A stretch of DNA of 64,000 nucleotides. Source: Chondrus crispus. Its lineage: Eukaryota; Rhodophyta; Florideophyceae; Gigartinales; Gigartinaceae. A model generated the notes under the pieces. It searched no databases, was not told the origin of the DNA, and saw only the letters and a list, made by a program, of their open reading frames with translations. Below, piece after piece: positions 1-11,200 of the stretch. The stretch is from NCBI RefSeq assembly GCF_000350225.1, contig NW_005179222.1:114698-178697 (forward strand), in the 5' to 3' direction. A program made the translations under genes and the position numbers. Every line of letters begins with the position of its first letter. Within the stretch, counting starts at the first letter, position 1.

Positions 1-109
1 ACTACTGTACACGGCGGCGGGCGCGTGTACGCCTGCTCGCTACAGTAGCACCCGCCCTCCCCCGCGTTTATCATCTCGCCGGGGGGTTGTGGTGCGGAAT
101 TGTACTACA
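1..109. repeat. Terminal fragment of chromovirus LTR
   Basis: The first 109 bases match the last part of the LTR at 19035-19674, including the shared GGCGGCGGGCGCGTGTACGC stretch and the closing TTGTA(C/T)-ACA end. The rest of that element must lie left of the window, so base 110 is the flank of an insertion. By analogy with the two other copies, the element's gag-pol sense would be on the minus strand. Confidence 0.85.
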
Positions 110-1273
110 AACGTTTATGCGTTCCCAGGCCAGTTGCACCAAGGGTTTCGTTTATGAACGATATTGTCTCTCTTGCATTGTAACCGCGATCAGCGGCAAA
201 AATAGCATCCGCCATGGGGGCTATGGCTCCCCTAGTTGGAGCCCCTCGCACGAACCTCAGCAGCCTTTTCCAAACGTCAACAATTTTCTGTCGAGGCCTC
301 GAGTAATGGCATGCCAGAATTAATGGATTGAGCGCAGAGCACAGTGCATTGCTCACGGCACACAGTGCTTTAGAATGGTTGTTGAGTTGCTGTAAATTAG
401 TGTACTGTGTGATAGCTCTAGAGCTAAGCCGAAGGTGATCATCGTTGTAGTATAACCCCCCCTGGGGCTTTAATTTAGATTAGATCAATTCAGAATCGGA
501 TCGGTTACTGTAGGGCTCGATGCTCTACAGTACCACCACGTGTACCCCCAAGTACAGGGGGCGCACGTGTACACGTGTACGCGCGGGGCCGAAGAGCGCG
601 CACACACGTGTACTGTCAGCCCCGATGGCTGACAGTATTACAGTGTCGACCGACCGCCACAGTACGTCGCTACAGTACATCGGTACTGTACTATTATGAT
701 AGGTTATTATGTACCTTAAATATGGCGCGGACCGGCGGCGGTGGAGGAGGAGAAGCACGGACTTGTCACCCACCGAGAGTCAAGGTCCGTCTTCCAGCTT
801 ACTTAACACGCGCGATCCGTCTTCGCGCGCCTTAAACGGGACAAAGCGAGTAGGGGACAGACGCGTACGCGAGCGAGCCTAGATCCGCCTCCGCCCGTCA
901 GCGCTGGTACATTACCCAGCGCTGCTCCGGGGCGTCGAGGCGTGGATCGGCCCGGGCGTACGCTCGTCCCCGACCGTCCCGCTCTACCACGATACCAGGG
1001 CCCGCTTCCCTGTCTTGTTAGCTGTGCGTTCTCCCTGTCTTCTCCCCCGAAGGGTCTACGTCGAGCTAAAGCATACACACCTCTACGTCAGGGGGGTGTC
1101 TATGCTACAATCATCCAGCCAGAAAAGCGTGGCACCAGGTATATATAAAAGGCGTCGGTTCACCGCAGCACACTTTTGTTCCATTTCTGTGATAAGCACG
1201 TTGCCTCGTGGTGGCTTGTTAGTCCATCCCATCGTAGTGTACTGGACCCGTGCCCTTTTCTGTTTTGTGCAGC
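110..1273. other. Stretch without recognised gene
   Basis: I see no convincing coding region here; the short open frames have no recognisable protein character. The stretch has several short TACAGTAC-type palindromes (for example 671-690) and a TATA-like run at 1140-1150. It separates the LTR end from the gene on the minus strand. Confidence 0.5.
1140..1150 (+). promoter_or_regulatory. TATA-box-like run
   Basis: TATATATAAAA sits in mixed-composition sequence and looks like a core promoter. No convincing plus-strand gene follows, because the next gene is on the minus strand. It could serve a non-coding transcript or be chance. Confidence 0.25.
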
Positions 1274-2395
1274 TCAAAGCTGACCAAACGTTGTTGTGGC
1301 GGTCAGCAGCAACACCCATGTGAAAAAAATGCTGTTTTCGCGAGACGATACCGTGGTGACTGACTCACCGTATGAAGAGCACAGTACGTGCTGCGCATTA
1401 ATAGCCATAAACTCTGAGAGTTCAACCGCTGTTCTGTTACGAGACACCAGCACCCGATTTATTGCTTCCCGGACCTTCTCGAGCACACTATTCGGCAACG
1501 GAGCTTTGAATAGTTCCAGTCGATTCGGAACGAATGCATCGATATTCCCCAAATGACGATTCTGACCATCATAATCTGCACCTCGCACTTCTTCGCAAAC
1601 ATTGCTGAGAACTGCATTGGCCTCCTTCAGAAAGAGTGGGGCGAGATTCTCATCGACATTATCCACAACTATTTCAACTTTCGCAAAAGCAGATAAATAC
1701 TCCCAGCCAGGAAGTCCTGCCCGCCTTTGTGCGCTCGACCTAGCGTCTTCGGTGTCACCAGAGACGTGTTGATTGGATGGAATGGAAACGGAATCATCAT
1801 TATCCACAGTACATCCATGAGCCTGTAAAGGTTCTGCATCTTCCCCCATAAATATGCCGGAGAAATAGTCTTTGATAAAATTTTGAGCTGCATTCACAGC
1901 CTAACTATCTCTTTGAACTGCTGAGGAGGTAGAATTTTGGATAGCAGCCAATTCTTCTTCGGTGATTCTGGCATCAGACGAAATGCTTTCATCATCAGAA
2001 CATGACACTTCTTGCATATCGGCAAGTTCTTGTGAGAAAGAACGATCTCCTTCTTCAATTGACGGGCTTCGTGGAGCCTCATTCGCGTTTTGTAGCGGCT
2101 GGAGGGCGGGTGGAGTTTCAGGCACTTCAATATGAACAGAATCTAGAGTACTAAAATGGCCGGTTTGTCCCTGACCACACATAGGGGGTTCCATATGACA
2201 GCTATTGCCAATGAAATTATTTCCATTTTCAGATTCTGATCGTTCCGCCTGATGAGACATTGCCCCGCAGACAGCATTAGCAACGTGTTCGTCTTCAGAG
2301 GAGGAGTGGTTGAAACCATGGTCACTTCCGAGAACAGGGTCAGCAGGGACTACAGCTTTCGATTGCTGATTAGTGCTGTAGACGTTGTTTGACAT
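1274..2395 (-). pseudogene. Unrecognised acidic, Ser-rich protein split by in-frame TAG
   Basis: The first ATG of the reading frame is at 2395 (MSNNVYST). The frame runs to a TAG at 1901-1903 and continues in the same frame to 1274. The N-terminal part is low-complexity and acidic, with Ser/Asp/Glu clusters such as SCSDDESISSD and SSSEDE, suggesting a disordered segment. The part after the TAG holds a more globular stretch, about residues 60-180 of that half, with alternating hydrophobics. I recognise no domain. An AGTGAT-rich array lies just upstream. It may be a host gene with a nonsense mutation, a readthrough gene, or an accessory ORF of a DNA transposon. The in-frame continuation is seen directly; everything about function is unknown. 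Confidence 0.4.
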
Positions 2396-2559
2396 ATTGT
2401 TACTGGGGGAAACGTGATGGGGACGACAGAATAGGATGGAGACAACGGAAGTTTGTAAATGGATGGACCGGGTGATTGTAGAGCGACAAAAGGTAGAAGG
2501 ATTCTCGGGGGAGCGGCAGAACTTTGAGAGCTGGAAGGGGTGAGAAAGTGAGGTCACCT

Positions 2560-2800
2560 AGGTCTGAGTGTCCTTCAGTGATGATCGGAGAGAAAAAAGT
2601 GATATTTTGCAGTGATTCTGAGCGACCTCACTCGTTTTGCGTGCACAGTAGTGATGATCACAACACTGTTGTGAATGTTCACATCACTGAAGTGATCACT
2701 CACTCAAATTCAAGTGATGAAATCACCAAAAAACATCACTTTTTCTACCTGCTGGTCACCATCCCTCACCATTTCTCAGTGATTGAAAAATCATCACTCT
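2560..2800. repeat. AGTGAT/ATCACT motif array (left)
   Basis: At least a dozen copies of AGTGAT or its complement, often as GTGATGATCAC-type palindromes, are packed into 240 bases, while flanking sequence has almost none. The same motif is dense again at 16045-16206 in mirror arrangement. Such arrays are typical of subterminal binding sites of DNA-transposon transposases; that role is inferred. Confidence 0.6.
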
Positions 2801-2816
2801 GGGAGCATAGGGATAG

Positions 2817-4145
2817 CGGCTTGAGAATCGCAGTTTACTGGGCGCGTCGACTGAGTGGAATCTTCTGCAGCGTACAAAAGAGGGAAATAGGTGATTTTGT
2901 CTTCAGGAAAGGTCTGTGTTTAGGAAGCGTCAGTGGGCGCGAAACGCAGCCTGATGCGCGCCACTACTTCGCTCATGGCGATGCTATCGGCATGAGACAT
3001 GCATGCATGGGACGTATGCACGGGTTGACGATGAATAGGTAGGATACTGTACCCAGGGTACAAGATGGTACAGGATGGACATGGATACATGCCGTTTCGA
3101 AAGCAATGCAGGCCTGTTGCGTGGTGAAGGCCGCCAGCTGTTGAAGGTGGTGTGGAAACGAGCCAATTGCTGCGCAATGGCAGTGGCAATAGGTAGCTCA
3201 GGCACGTGCCTCAGGAGGCACGGTGCCCTTCTCTGGCCAGATCTTGAGATATAGAGAGAGAGAGAGTACGGGCGCATACGTATCATGGTATGGTAAGGGA
3301 ATGAGAGGCGTTCGTTGAAGAGATGGTGCGAGATGCACGGTTCTGTATCAAAAAAAAAAACAAGCAAGTGCAACTCAATGACAGAAGAAAGTAGAGGATG
3401 GGTGCCAAGTATGTAACATGTTAGGCTACGGCGCGTCGCTCTCTCCTGTCTCGGCCGCCGGCTTCAACAAGAGCAACAAGGGCAAAAAAAGGCAACAGGC
3501 ACTGTCGTTGTTGAATTATGTACACGTCAATAGTTTGTTTTTATGTTCCCCCAACCGCGGGGGGAAGAGATTCAGAACTGTTAGCGAAAAAACCTGACAC
3601 TACTATATACACACACGAGGTTGCGACAGAGAAAAAATTAGACGAAACGTCGCAAGGGGCAGGTATCACCGATTCAAACCCGGGACGACCTGGGGCTGCT
3701 CCATATCCTCATCGTCCTTGATCCTAACAAAGCGTCCCTTCACGCGGGGCCGTGCATCGGCGAGCTTCTTGCGGCAGTCGTAGCGAATAAGTTTTCCAAA
3801 CCTGCGCTCTCTGCGCTTTTGCCTAAACCTGACCAACGCAGCCTCCCTGGTCTTCTTCTTAAACTCGCGAATGAGCTCCTGCTTCTCGTGCTCGATACGA
3901 TCCTTTCGCTCTGCCTAATTCTCGGGCTTGACGGCGCCCTGGGGGCGGTGTTGCATGTGCCCGGCATGGGCGGGCGGCATGACCATGCCTTGAGGGAAGC
4001 CCGGGTGCTGGGGACCGGCAAACATGACCATGCCTTGCGGGGCATACATGGGCCCGGGGGCGGAGGGCATCATCATTTGCGGGTGCTGACCGATCATGAA
4101 CATGCCGTGCGGGTGCTGGTGGGGGTGCGACGGGGGGAAGAAGGG
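2817..4145 (+). repeat. Left arm of large inverted duplication
   Basis: This stretch pairs as reverse complement with 6830-8157, with scattered substitutions and small indels throughout. Matching landmarks include TTGAGAAT at the outer edge, the GCACGGGTTGACGATGAAT block, the GTGTATATAGTAG region and the whole CCT-domain coding segment. The arm ends inside the CCT gene near the HPHGMFM codons. The arms therefore carry the 3' part and 3' flank of the gene. Confidence 0.85.
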
Positions 4146-4531
4146 GTGCTGGACCGGGTGCTGGACGGGAGCAGCAGCAGAGGCGGCGGCGGCGGAAGCG
4201 GCGGCGGCGGGGTGCGGCGGGACAGTTCCTTGGTCCTTGGGGTCGGAGGAGGAGACGGTGTGTGGAGATTGTGGAGTTACCGGGGAGGAGTTGGAAGGGA
4301 CGTTTGCGTCGCCGCTGTTTGGCGAGACGTGTCGTTGTTGGTGGTGTGCGGAGTGCGGAAGCGGGGAGGAGGATGTGGCGGGGGAGGCGAGGGAGGCGGG
4401 AGGCATGTGCTTGTCTTGGTGGGGGCGGTGGTGGTCGGCGGGGTCAGCTGCGGGGGAGACGTGTGTGGGCATGTTGAGAAACTCGCGCCGGACGGCCTCC
4501 TTAGCGGCGGCCTGGAGGTAGGGGCTCGAGA
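3666..4531 (-). pseudogene. CCT-domain (CONSTANS/TOC1-like) protein, left copy, nonsense-broken
   Basis: Reading on the minus strand from the assembly gap, the frame is open (SSPYLQAAAKEAVRREFLN, then Pro/His/Ser-rich sequence, an Ala tract, and Met/His/Pro/Gln-rich segments). A TAG at 3915-3917 then interrupts it. The same frame continues to a TGA at 3666 and encodes a good CCT motif: [19 protein letters not shown], then [23 protein letters not shown] motifs are basic nuclear modules that bind DNA with NF-Y-type partners. The other copy has CAG where this one has TAG, so the stop looks like a point mutation. Upstream the gene runs into the gap and its start cannot be placed. Readthrough is an alternative to decay. 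Confidence 0.75.
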
Positions 4532-4756
4532 NNNNNNNNNNNNNNNNNNNNNNNNNNNNNNNNNNNNNNNNNNNNNNNNNNNNNNNNNNNNNNNNNNNNN
4601 NNNNNNNNNNNNNNNNNNNNNNNNNNNNNNNNNNNNNNNNNNNNNNNNNNNNNNNNNNNNNNNNNNNNNNNNNNNNNNNNNNNNNNNNNNNNNNNNNNNN
4701 NNNNNNNNNNNNNNNNNNNNNNNNNNNNNNNNNNNNNNNNNNNNNNNNNNNNNNNN
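4532..4756. other. Assembly gap (225 N)
   Basis: A run of 225 unknown bases falls inside the 5' part of the left CCT gene, in GC-rich low-complexity sequence. The true length may differ. Confidence 0.99.
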
Positions 4757-5664
4757 AGGGGGCCGGATGGGGAAGGTGGGTGGAGTGGAAACGGCGGCGA
4801 CTGTTGGAGCGGACGCATGTGGGGAAGCTTCGTGGCTGACTCGCGCGAAGGAACGTGCTGCTCCCGAATATGGACCAGATTGTATCGCCTTTCCTGATAG
4901 CTCGACGTTCACAAAGGTGACGTTAGGCTCCCACCCGGCATGTTCACTTTAGCGGTCAAGCAAATTGTGCAATTCTCATCCTTTGCGTGGCCCCCATGCT
5001 TCGAACGCCCGTCTGCAAAGACTTGTGTACATTTGAAAAAGCGCCTTCCTGTCTTGGCACGGAATCCTGTGGTCGCCGGGTGCGATCAAAGGCGGCGTCA
5101 GGGTTGCGGAGCCCTGGTGACTCCACTTTCGATTGCGACTCTTTCCTGGGCACCAGGGGCAACCGTTGACGACGGCTGGGAGCCCGCGTTAGGTTGTTGG
5201 TGGCTGCGGGAAAGCGGGAAAGCGGGAAAGCGCCCTGCCTCACCCCAGACGCTGTTTGAGGAATGTTTGGTGTGGAATGGGGGACGTACGGGCGGCAAGT
5301 TGGGTCCCGTTCGGATCTGCTGAGCTGAACATTCGACGGCTCTTGACCAAGAATCTGCTGTGGAAGTTGAGGGACTGGAGATGGTGACGGTTTTTGTGGG
5401 TGCATTCGTAAGGAGAGCGGTGGAGAGCGGTTGCTGCGAGGGGACGTGGGGTCTGGCGGGGCAGTGTCGACGAAGGGAGGCTCGGAGAGGAACTGGATCT
5501 TGACGAAGAAAGCGAGAGTCCCTGCTCATGCGGAGCGATTTACTCTAAATGTAGGCGAATATAAGCGTGGCAAAAGTGCTTTCCAATTTTGCTGCAGATT
5601 TCTTCTAAAGCTTTACAGTACTTCGTAGCACGTGCGCAAGTTGATTCTCTCGTAGACTGCTGTA
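4757..5664. other. Probable 5' region of left CCT gene
   Basis: Several minus-strand frames are open and Pro/Ser/Arg-rich, which suits either the N-terminus or the leader of the CCT gene, but no frame can be tied to the downstream one across the gap. GCGAATATAAGC near 5561-5572 contains a weak TATA-like run. No other gene is recognised. Confidence 0.3.
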
Positions 5665-5917
5665 CAGGGGGGGATCGCGCAATAGTGTTACTTGGAGTAG
5701 TGCCTCCCCCGATATAGTGCTATAGCTAGAGCTCTGTCACAGGTTATCATACTGGTTACACGTCTACACGTATATTTGTTTCAAAGCAATCAATGATATG
5801 TCTTTCTAACGTTCCCAATTTGTAGGAAAAATGCGGCTTCTATATAGTGCCACCCACGCAATAGTGCCACTTGTCGAGGTCTGTTCTGGTATGGCACTAT
5901 GTCGCGGGACCCCCCGG
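5665..5917. mobile_element. MITE-like element with TA target duplication
   Basis: The ends are inverted: left CAGGGGGGGATCGCGCAATA and right, read on the other strand, CCGGGGGGTCCCGCGACATA, both followed by GTG. TA flanks each end (5663-5664 and 5918-5919). The 253-bp interior has repeated AATAGTGCCAC motifs and no coding capacity. This fits a non-autonomous Tc1/mariner-pogo type element. Confidence 0.65.
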
Positions 5918-5949
5918 TATCACAAACGCCGTAGCAAGCGGCACCACGA

Positions 5950-6570
5950 GGGTGACCCCACCGCGGCTCGCCCAAAACTCCAAAACGTTGACAGCTGGCA
6001 CATTTTAATTGGCTCGACTATCGCTTGGGCAAGCGACGATTTGGGCAAAGGGGGTCTGTCATGGGACTGGACCCCACCGCTGCATTCCCAATCTGTCGCG
6101 GGCGGGAACAATGTCGCGCTCAAGAGAGAAAAGCACAACCTGCGACTGTGCTCTGGCGTCCACAGCCAAGTGTCTGGGCAGTCTGGGCACGCTGTGCGTA
6201 CAGGCTGATGTTGACAGGTTGATGTCAGCCTGATGTCAACATCAGCCTGTCAACTCAGTTCTACCAAAGGGGACGTCCCTTTCGGTACAACTGTCAGCAC
6301 GATGAAAATCTGTTAAATTTGTAGACTGTTTTTTAGGAACATTTTTGGTTTGGGCGAGAATCTTGCGCAATTTCCGAACTTTGGGAATCGTAGAGGCGCG
6401 GTGGGGTATGCCAATTGTTGAATATCGCTACTACATATACTGTGCACATCCCTCTCCACATGTCTCCTGGCCAGGGGGCACTCCCTTTTACCACACCAAT
6501 CTTGCCCAATGGCCTAAAAGTTGGTGGTTGGAAAATTGGACAAGGTTTTTCGTCCGCGGTGGCGTCACCC
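5950..6570. mobile_element. Non-autonomous element with GGGTGAC terminal repeats
   Basis: The left end GGGTGACCCCACCGCGG is mirrored by the right end, read on the minus strand, GGGTGACGCCACCGCGG. A possible 3-bp duplication CGA flanks it. The interior has TTTGGGC/GCCCAA-rich repeats and no gene. Related fragments occur near 47937 (left-end type) and 54590-54790 (right-end type), so it is a repeat family in this genome. Confidence 0.6.
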
Positions 6571-6796
6571 CGAGGGTGATCAGGGTGTATAGCGGCACCT
6601 CCTCGGCGCCTCCTCGGCGCCTTTCTTGGGTGCAAAGTTTGCACGAATGGCGATGGTGAGCCCAAGCAGGGCCATCTCGACGCCATTAAATGCGATGCCG
6701 ACCCTGCCGCCCGTAAGGGCGCCGAGCTGGGCGCCGGAACGCGCGTCCGGCAAAGTGAAGGCCGACGGGTAGCGGCCGTCAGGGGAGACGGAGGAC

Positions 6797-7320
6797 ATGC
6801 CCGACAGCATGTTCTCCCGTCCACCACCCGGCTCAGCCCTTCTTCCTCACATCGCACCCCACCAACACCTGCACGGCATGTTCATGACCGGCCAGCACCC
6901 GCAAATGATGCCCATGCCCCGCAACGCATGGTCATGTTTGCCGGTGCCCAGCACCCGGCCTTTCCTCAGGGCATGGTCATGCAGCCCGCCCACGCCGCCC
7001 ACATGCAACACCGCCCCCAGGGCCCCGTCCAGCCCGAGACCCAGGCACACAGAAAGCTTCGCATCGAGCACGAGAAGCAGGAACCCATACGCGAGTTTAA
7101 GAAGAAGACCAGGGAGGCCGCCTTGGTTCGGTTTTGGCTAAAGCACAGAGGGCGCAGGTTTGGAACACTTATCCGGTACGACTGCCGCAAGAAGCTTGCG
7201 GATGCACAGCCCCGGGTAAAGGGACGGATCAAGGACGAAGATGATATGGAGCCGCCCCAGGTCGTCCCAGGTAAATCGGTGATAGCATCTCTCGAGGGTG
7301 GTTTTTTTGTCGCTTCTTGA
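6797..7320 (+). pseudogene. CCT-domain protein, right copy, frameshifted
   Basis: This is the mirror copy of the gene at 3666-4531. The ATG at 6797 opens MPDSMFSRPPPG and runs into HLHGMFMTGQHPQMM. Compared with the left copy, an 18-base and a 4-base deletion near 6910-6925 then shift the frame. The homologous frame resumes at 6928 (MVMFAGAQHP) and ends at 7320. Its CCT motif is more diverged (RFWLKHRGRRFG, then [20 protein letters not shown]), with loss of the residues between GR and the acidic tail. The position of the left copy's TAG is CAG here. Sequence upstream of 6830 is unlike the left copy, so the duplicate probably lost its own N-terminus. It is probably non-functional. Confidence 0.75.
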
Positions 7321-8157
7321 CAAAAACCTCCTGTGTGTATATAGTAGTGCCAATGTTTTCGCTAACAGTTGTGCATCTCTCTCCCCCCTTGGTTTGGGAG
7401 CATAAAACAAACTATTGACGTGTACATACTAACGACAGCGCCTGACGCTCTTTTTTTGCCCTTGTTGCTATCGTTGAAGCCGGCTGAGACAGGAGAGAGT
7501 GACGCACCGTAGCTACTTAGACCCTAGTGCAGGCAAATAGGGCAGCGACTGATGTGAATTTTCTGCCGGGAACTGGAGGGAGGGCCGTACGTCCTGGCAA
7601 AACATCCCATCCGTGAATGGAACCAGAGCGCCACACACGACGGACCTCGTCTGATTTTGTCACGAGTCAAAAGAAGCGACGTACGGTACGCACAGAAAGC
7701 CACCTCATTGTTCGTGTGTAAGGATGCATGCAAACAGCACGGCACTACAAAACAGGGTGCCACTCTCTCAAGGTGCCACTCTCTCAAGGAAGGCAGAGAG
7801 TGAGAAGGGTACCGTACCTCCTGAGGACGTGCCTGAGCTCCCTGTTGCCACCGCCATTGCGCAGGAAATCGCTCGCTTCCACAGAAACTTCAAAAGCTGT
7901 CGGCCTTCACCACACGAAACGGGATGAATCGATTTCCATCGTGTATCCTACGTATTCATCGTCAACCCGTGCATATGTCCCATGCATTTCTCATGCTCAT
8001 GGGACAGGGGCCATAGCATCGCCATGAGACAGTAGCACGCATCAGGCTGCGTTTCGCCCCCACTGACGATTCCTGAAGACAGCTCATGTATTTCTCCCTT
8101 TTGCACGCCGCAGAAGATTCCAGACGACGCGGTCAATAAACTGGAATTCTCAAGACT
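6830..8157 (-). repeat. Right arm of large inverted duplication
   Basis: Reverse-complement partner of 2817-4145. The outer edge (AATTCTCAAG) lies about 130 bp from the 3' end of the NLR-like gene. Divergence from the left arm is visible throughout, so this is not a recent assembly artefact. Confidence 0.85.
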
Positions 8158-8284
8158 TTACATGTAAAAAAACCAAACAGGCTATCCCCACCACAGGTGC
8201 CACCACGTACCGTACAATAGAAACGTCTGTGTCTGGCCGAGAGGACAAGGGAAGAAGAATATACACACCTAGACCTATACACAC

Positions 8285-11200
8285 CTAGACCACTAGCTTC
8301 ATAATAGCCACCCGGTGGCCGGCCGCTGCAACAAAGACCCCATGATTATCGTCTACCTCCCACCAGAATACCATACTCTCCAGCTGCGCCAAAACAGCCT
8401 CAGAGCCATCCTCTCGCTCATGCACAATTTTCCCCTCGATCTCAAAAACTTCGAGCCTTTTGCGCCTATGTCCAGTGCGAGAGACGTCCTCTGCATTCAG
8501 AAATCTCTCCACGATATCTCGCCAGTCCTTCAACTTTCCGAGATGAACTGTACTCCCTTTCTCCACGTCCCAAACGCGTACGCTCTCGTCCCAGGATCCA
8601 GATACTGCACGTTTTCCATCACCACTCATCGCAACGCTCGTCACGCAACCCGCGTGTCCAGTTAATGCGTCGCCGATTTGCAGTCCTGTGTCCACGTCCC
8701 AAACTCGTACGCTCTCGTCCTCCGATCCAGATACTGCACGTTTTCCATCACCACTCATCCCAACGCTCGTCACCCTATCCGTGTGTCCAGTTAATGCGTC
8801 GCCGATTTGCAGTCCTGTGTCCACGTCCCAAACTCGTACGCTCCTGTCCCGGGATCCAGATACTGCACGTTTTCCATCACCACTCATCGCAACGCTCTTC
8901 ACCCCATCCGTGTGTCCAGTTAATGCGTCGCCGATTTGCAGTCCTGTGTCCACGTCCCAAACTCGTACGCTCCCGTCCCAGGATCCAGATACTGCACGTT
9001 TTCCATCACCACTCATCGCAACGTGAGACACCACACTCGTGTGTCCAGTTAATGCGTCGCCGATTTGCAGTCCTGTGTCCACGTCCCAAACTCGTACGCT
9101 CTCGTCCTCTGATCCAGATACTGCACGTTTTCCATCACCACTCATCCCAACGCTATACACCGCCTCCGTGTGTCCAGTTAATGCGTCGCCGATTTGCAGT
9201 CCTGTGTCCACGTCCCAAACTCGTACGCTTCTGTCCCGGGATCCAGATACTGCACGTTTTCGATCACCACTCATCGCAACGCTCGTCACCAGACCCGTGT
9301 GTCCAGTTAATGCGTCGCCGATTTGCAGTCCTGTGTCCACGTCCCAAACTCGTACGCTCTTGTCCCAGGATCCAGATACTGCACGTTTTCCATCACCACT
9401 CATCGCAACACTATCCACACCATCCGTGTGTCCAGTTAATGCGTCGCCGATTTGCAGTCCTGTGTCCACGTCCCAAACTCGTACGCTCTCGTCTTCCGAT
9501 CCAGATACTGCACGTTTTCCATCACTACTCATCCCAACGCTCGCCACCGAACCCGCGTGTCCAGTTAATGCGTCGCCGATTTGCAGTTCTGTGTCCACGT
9601 CCCAAACTCGTACGCTCATGTCATCCGATCCAGATACTGCACGTTTTCCATCACCACTCATCGCAACGCTACGCACCCGCGATTCATGACCGCAGACACT
9701 CCACAAAATTTTCTTTTCCGATACACTCCAGAACTGTAGTGTCCCATCACCATATCCGATAACCGCATAGCGTTTGCTCATACTGACACAACCGCACGTT
9801 AATTCTCGGCTCCCCGTTTCAAAATCGTTGCCTAATTCAGTCATCTTCGTTTCCTTGTCCGGAGACTGTGTGAAAACTGTGATCCTGGTATCGCCCGGGT
9901 TCGAATAGTGTCCATACACGCCACCCGTTGAGTCCATGCCGACTTCGTGAGCGGTACTCGGAAGCACAATCTGCTCCACCAAACTTCCTCCCGCTCGCCC
10001 TACACATTCACTCACAGGCTGCAGCCATGGTCGTGGCGTGTGTTCCTCGATTTCCTCGAGTATCCTTTGCACGCTACCTAATTCTGATGCCCTGTGCTTG
10101 ATTCTTCCGTACAGTTGAAAGTAAATCCCTGCACTGCTTTCATCACAAAAAGGTACACTCAGTCGTGCAGCTCTCATCATCAATTCCATCGCATACACCG
10201 AACCTTCTTCTCCCGTATCCCTTAAAAGGCTCTCGCTTCCTCCCGTGTTCCTCAAAAAGCTATTGAGATCCTTTACAGCTTCCTCATATTGCCACACACT
10301 TCCTCTCTGTATCACTGCCTTCACCCATCGCGCACTCAAGAATAGATTCTTCAGCTCCTCCACACACCCGCCCTGTTTCAGAACGCGATATGTATTCTCG
10401 AAAACATACTTCTCTCTGGCATCCTTGCCCTCTCTACCCTCGCTCTCAGTCATACCAAGCAGTCCTCTTCCCTGCCGGCATACATCTGCCAACTTCTTAT
10501 ACCAAACCGTTACACTTTCTTCCTTCTGCGCCTCCTGCACCGCAAAATCGTGCGTCAGATCATGCATCCGTACCCACCCACAATCCTTGTCGTAATGAAG
10601 GTCTACTAATCCAACCCTTTCCATCTGAATCGCGTACTTTTCAGCCGATTCGTAGTCCATCTCCCACAAATCTCTTACCAACGACAAAGGCATCCCGTCT
10701 TGCTTCTTCATAACACACAGACTCCGATGTATATTTCGAAACGAAAACTGACCTAACCTCTCCGCATCGCTCCCTATGCCGGACTCCACAATCTCTAGTG
10801 ACGCATGTAATGTCGCGTCTAACGACAACAAATACCCATCCCCTGGACTCTCACTACGAATCGTGTTGCGGCTCTTCATCTTCGAAAGGTATGCCTCCCA
10901 CGCTTGTGACTTTTCTCCCTCCCATCTATCTCTCATGTACCTGACACCCGTCCCGGCTACGTTCAGAGCCAGCGGCAAACCAGCACACAATTTCAAGATT
11001 TCGCTCACGGCCTCTTTGCACCTCGGATCATTCGCTTCCTCCGGGTTCGCCCCGCTCGCGAGCATGAGCATGTGAACTGAATCGCTCCCTTCCCTTTCCC
11101 TCGGCTCGAAAGTCACTCGCTTACCGACCTGTTTCAGCTCTGAGTCCCTCGTGGAATACAGAAGTCTGCTCCTCTCTCGGATGTCTCCTGTGGCGGCAGC

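Noticed and set aside
1274..2395. Possible PiggyBac N-terminal (acidic) segment
   Set aside because: Acidic, Ser-rich sequence alone is not diagnostic and no catalytic or Cys motif follows.
8665..9762. Long plus-strand open frame opposite the WD40 repeats
   Set aside because: It is made only of the 126-bp repeat unit read antisense; the minus strand carries a full receptor gene.
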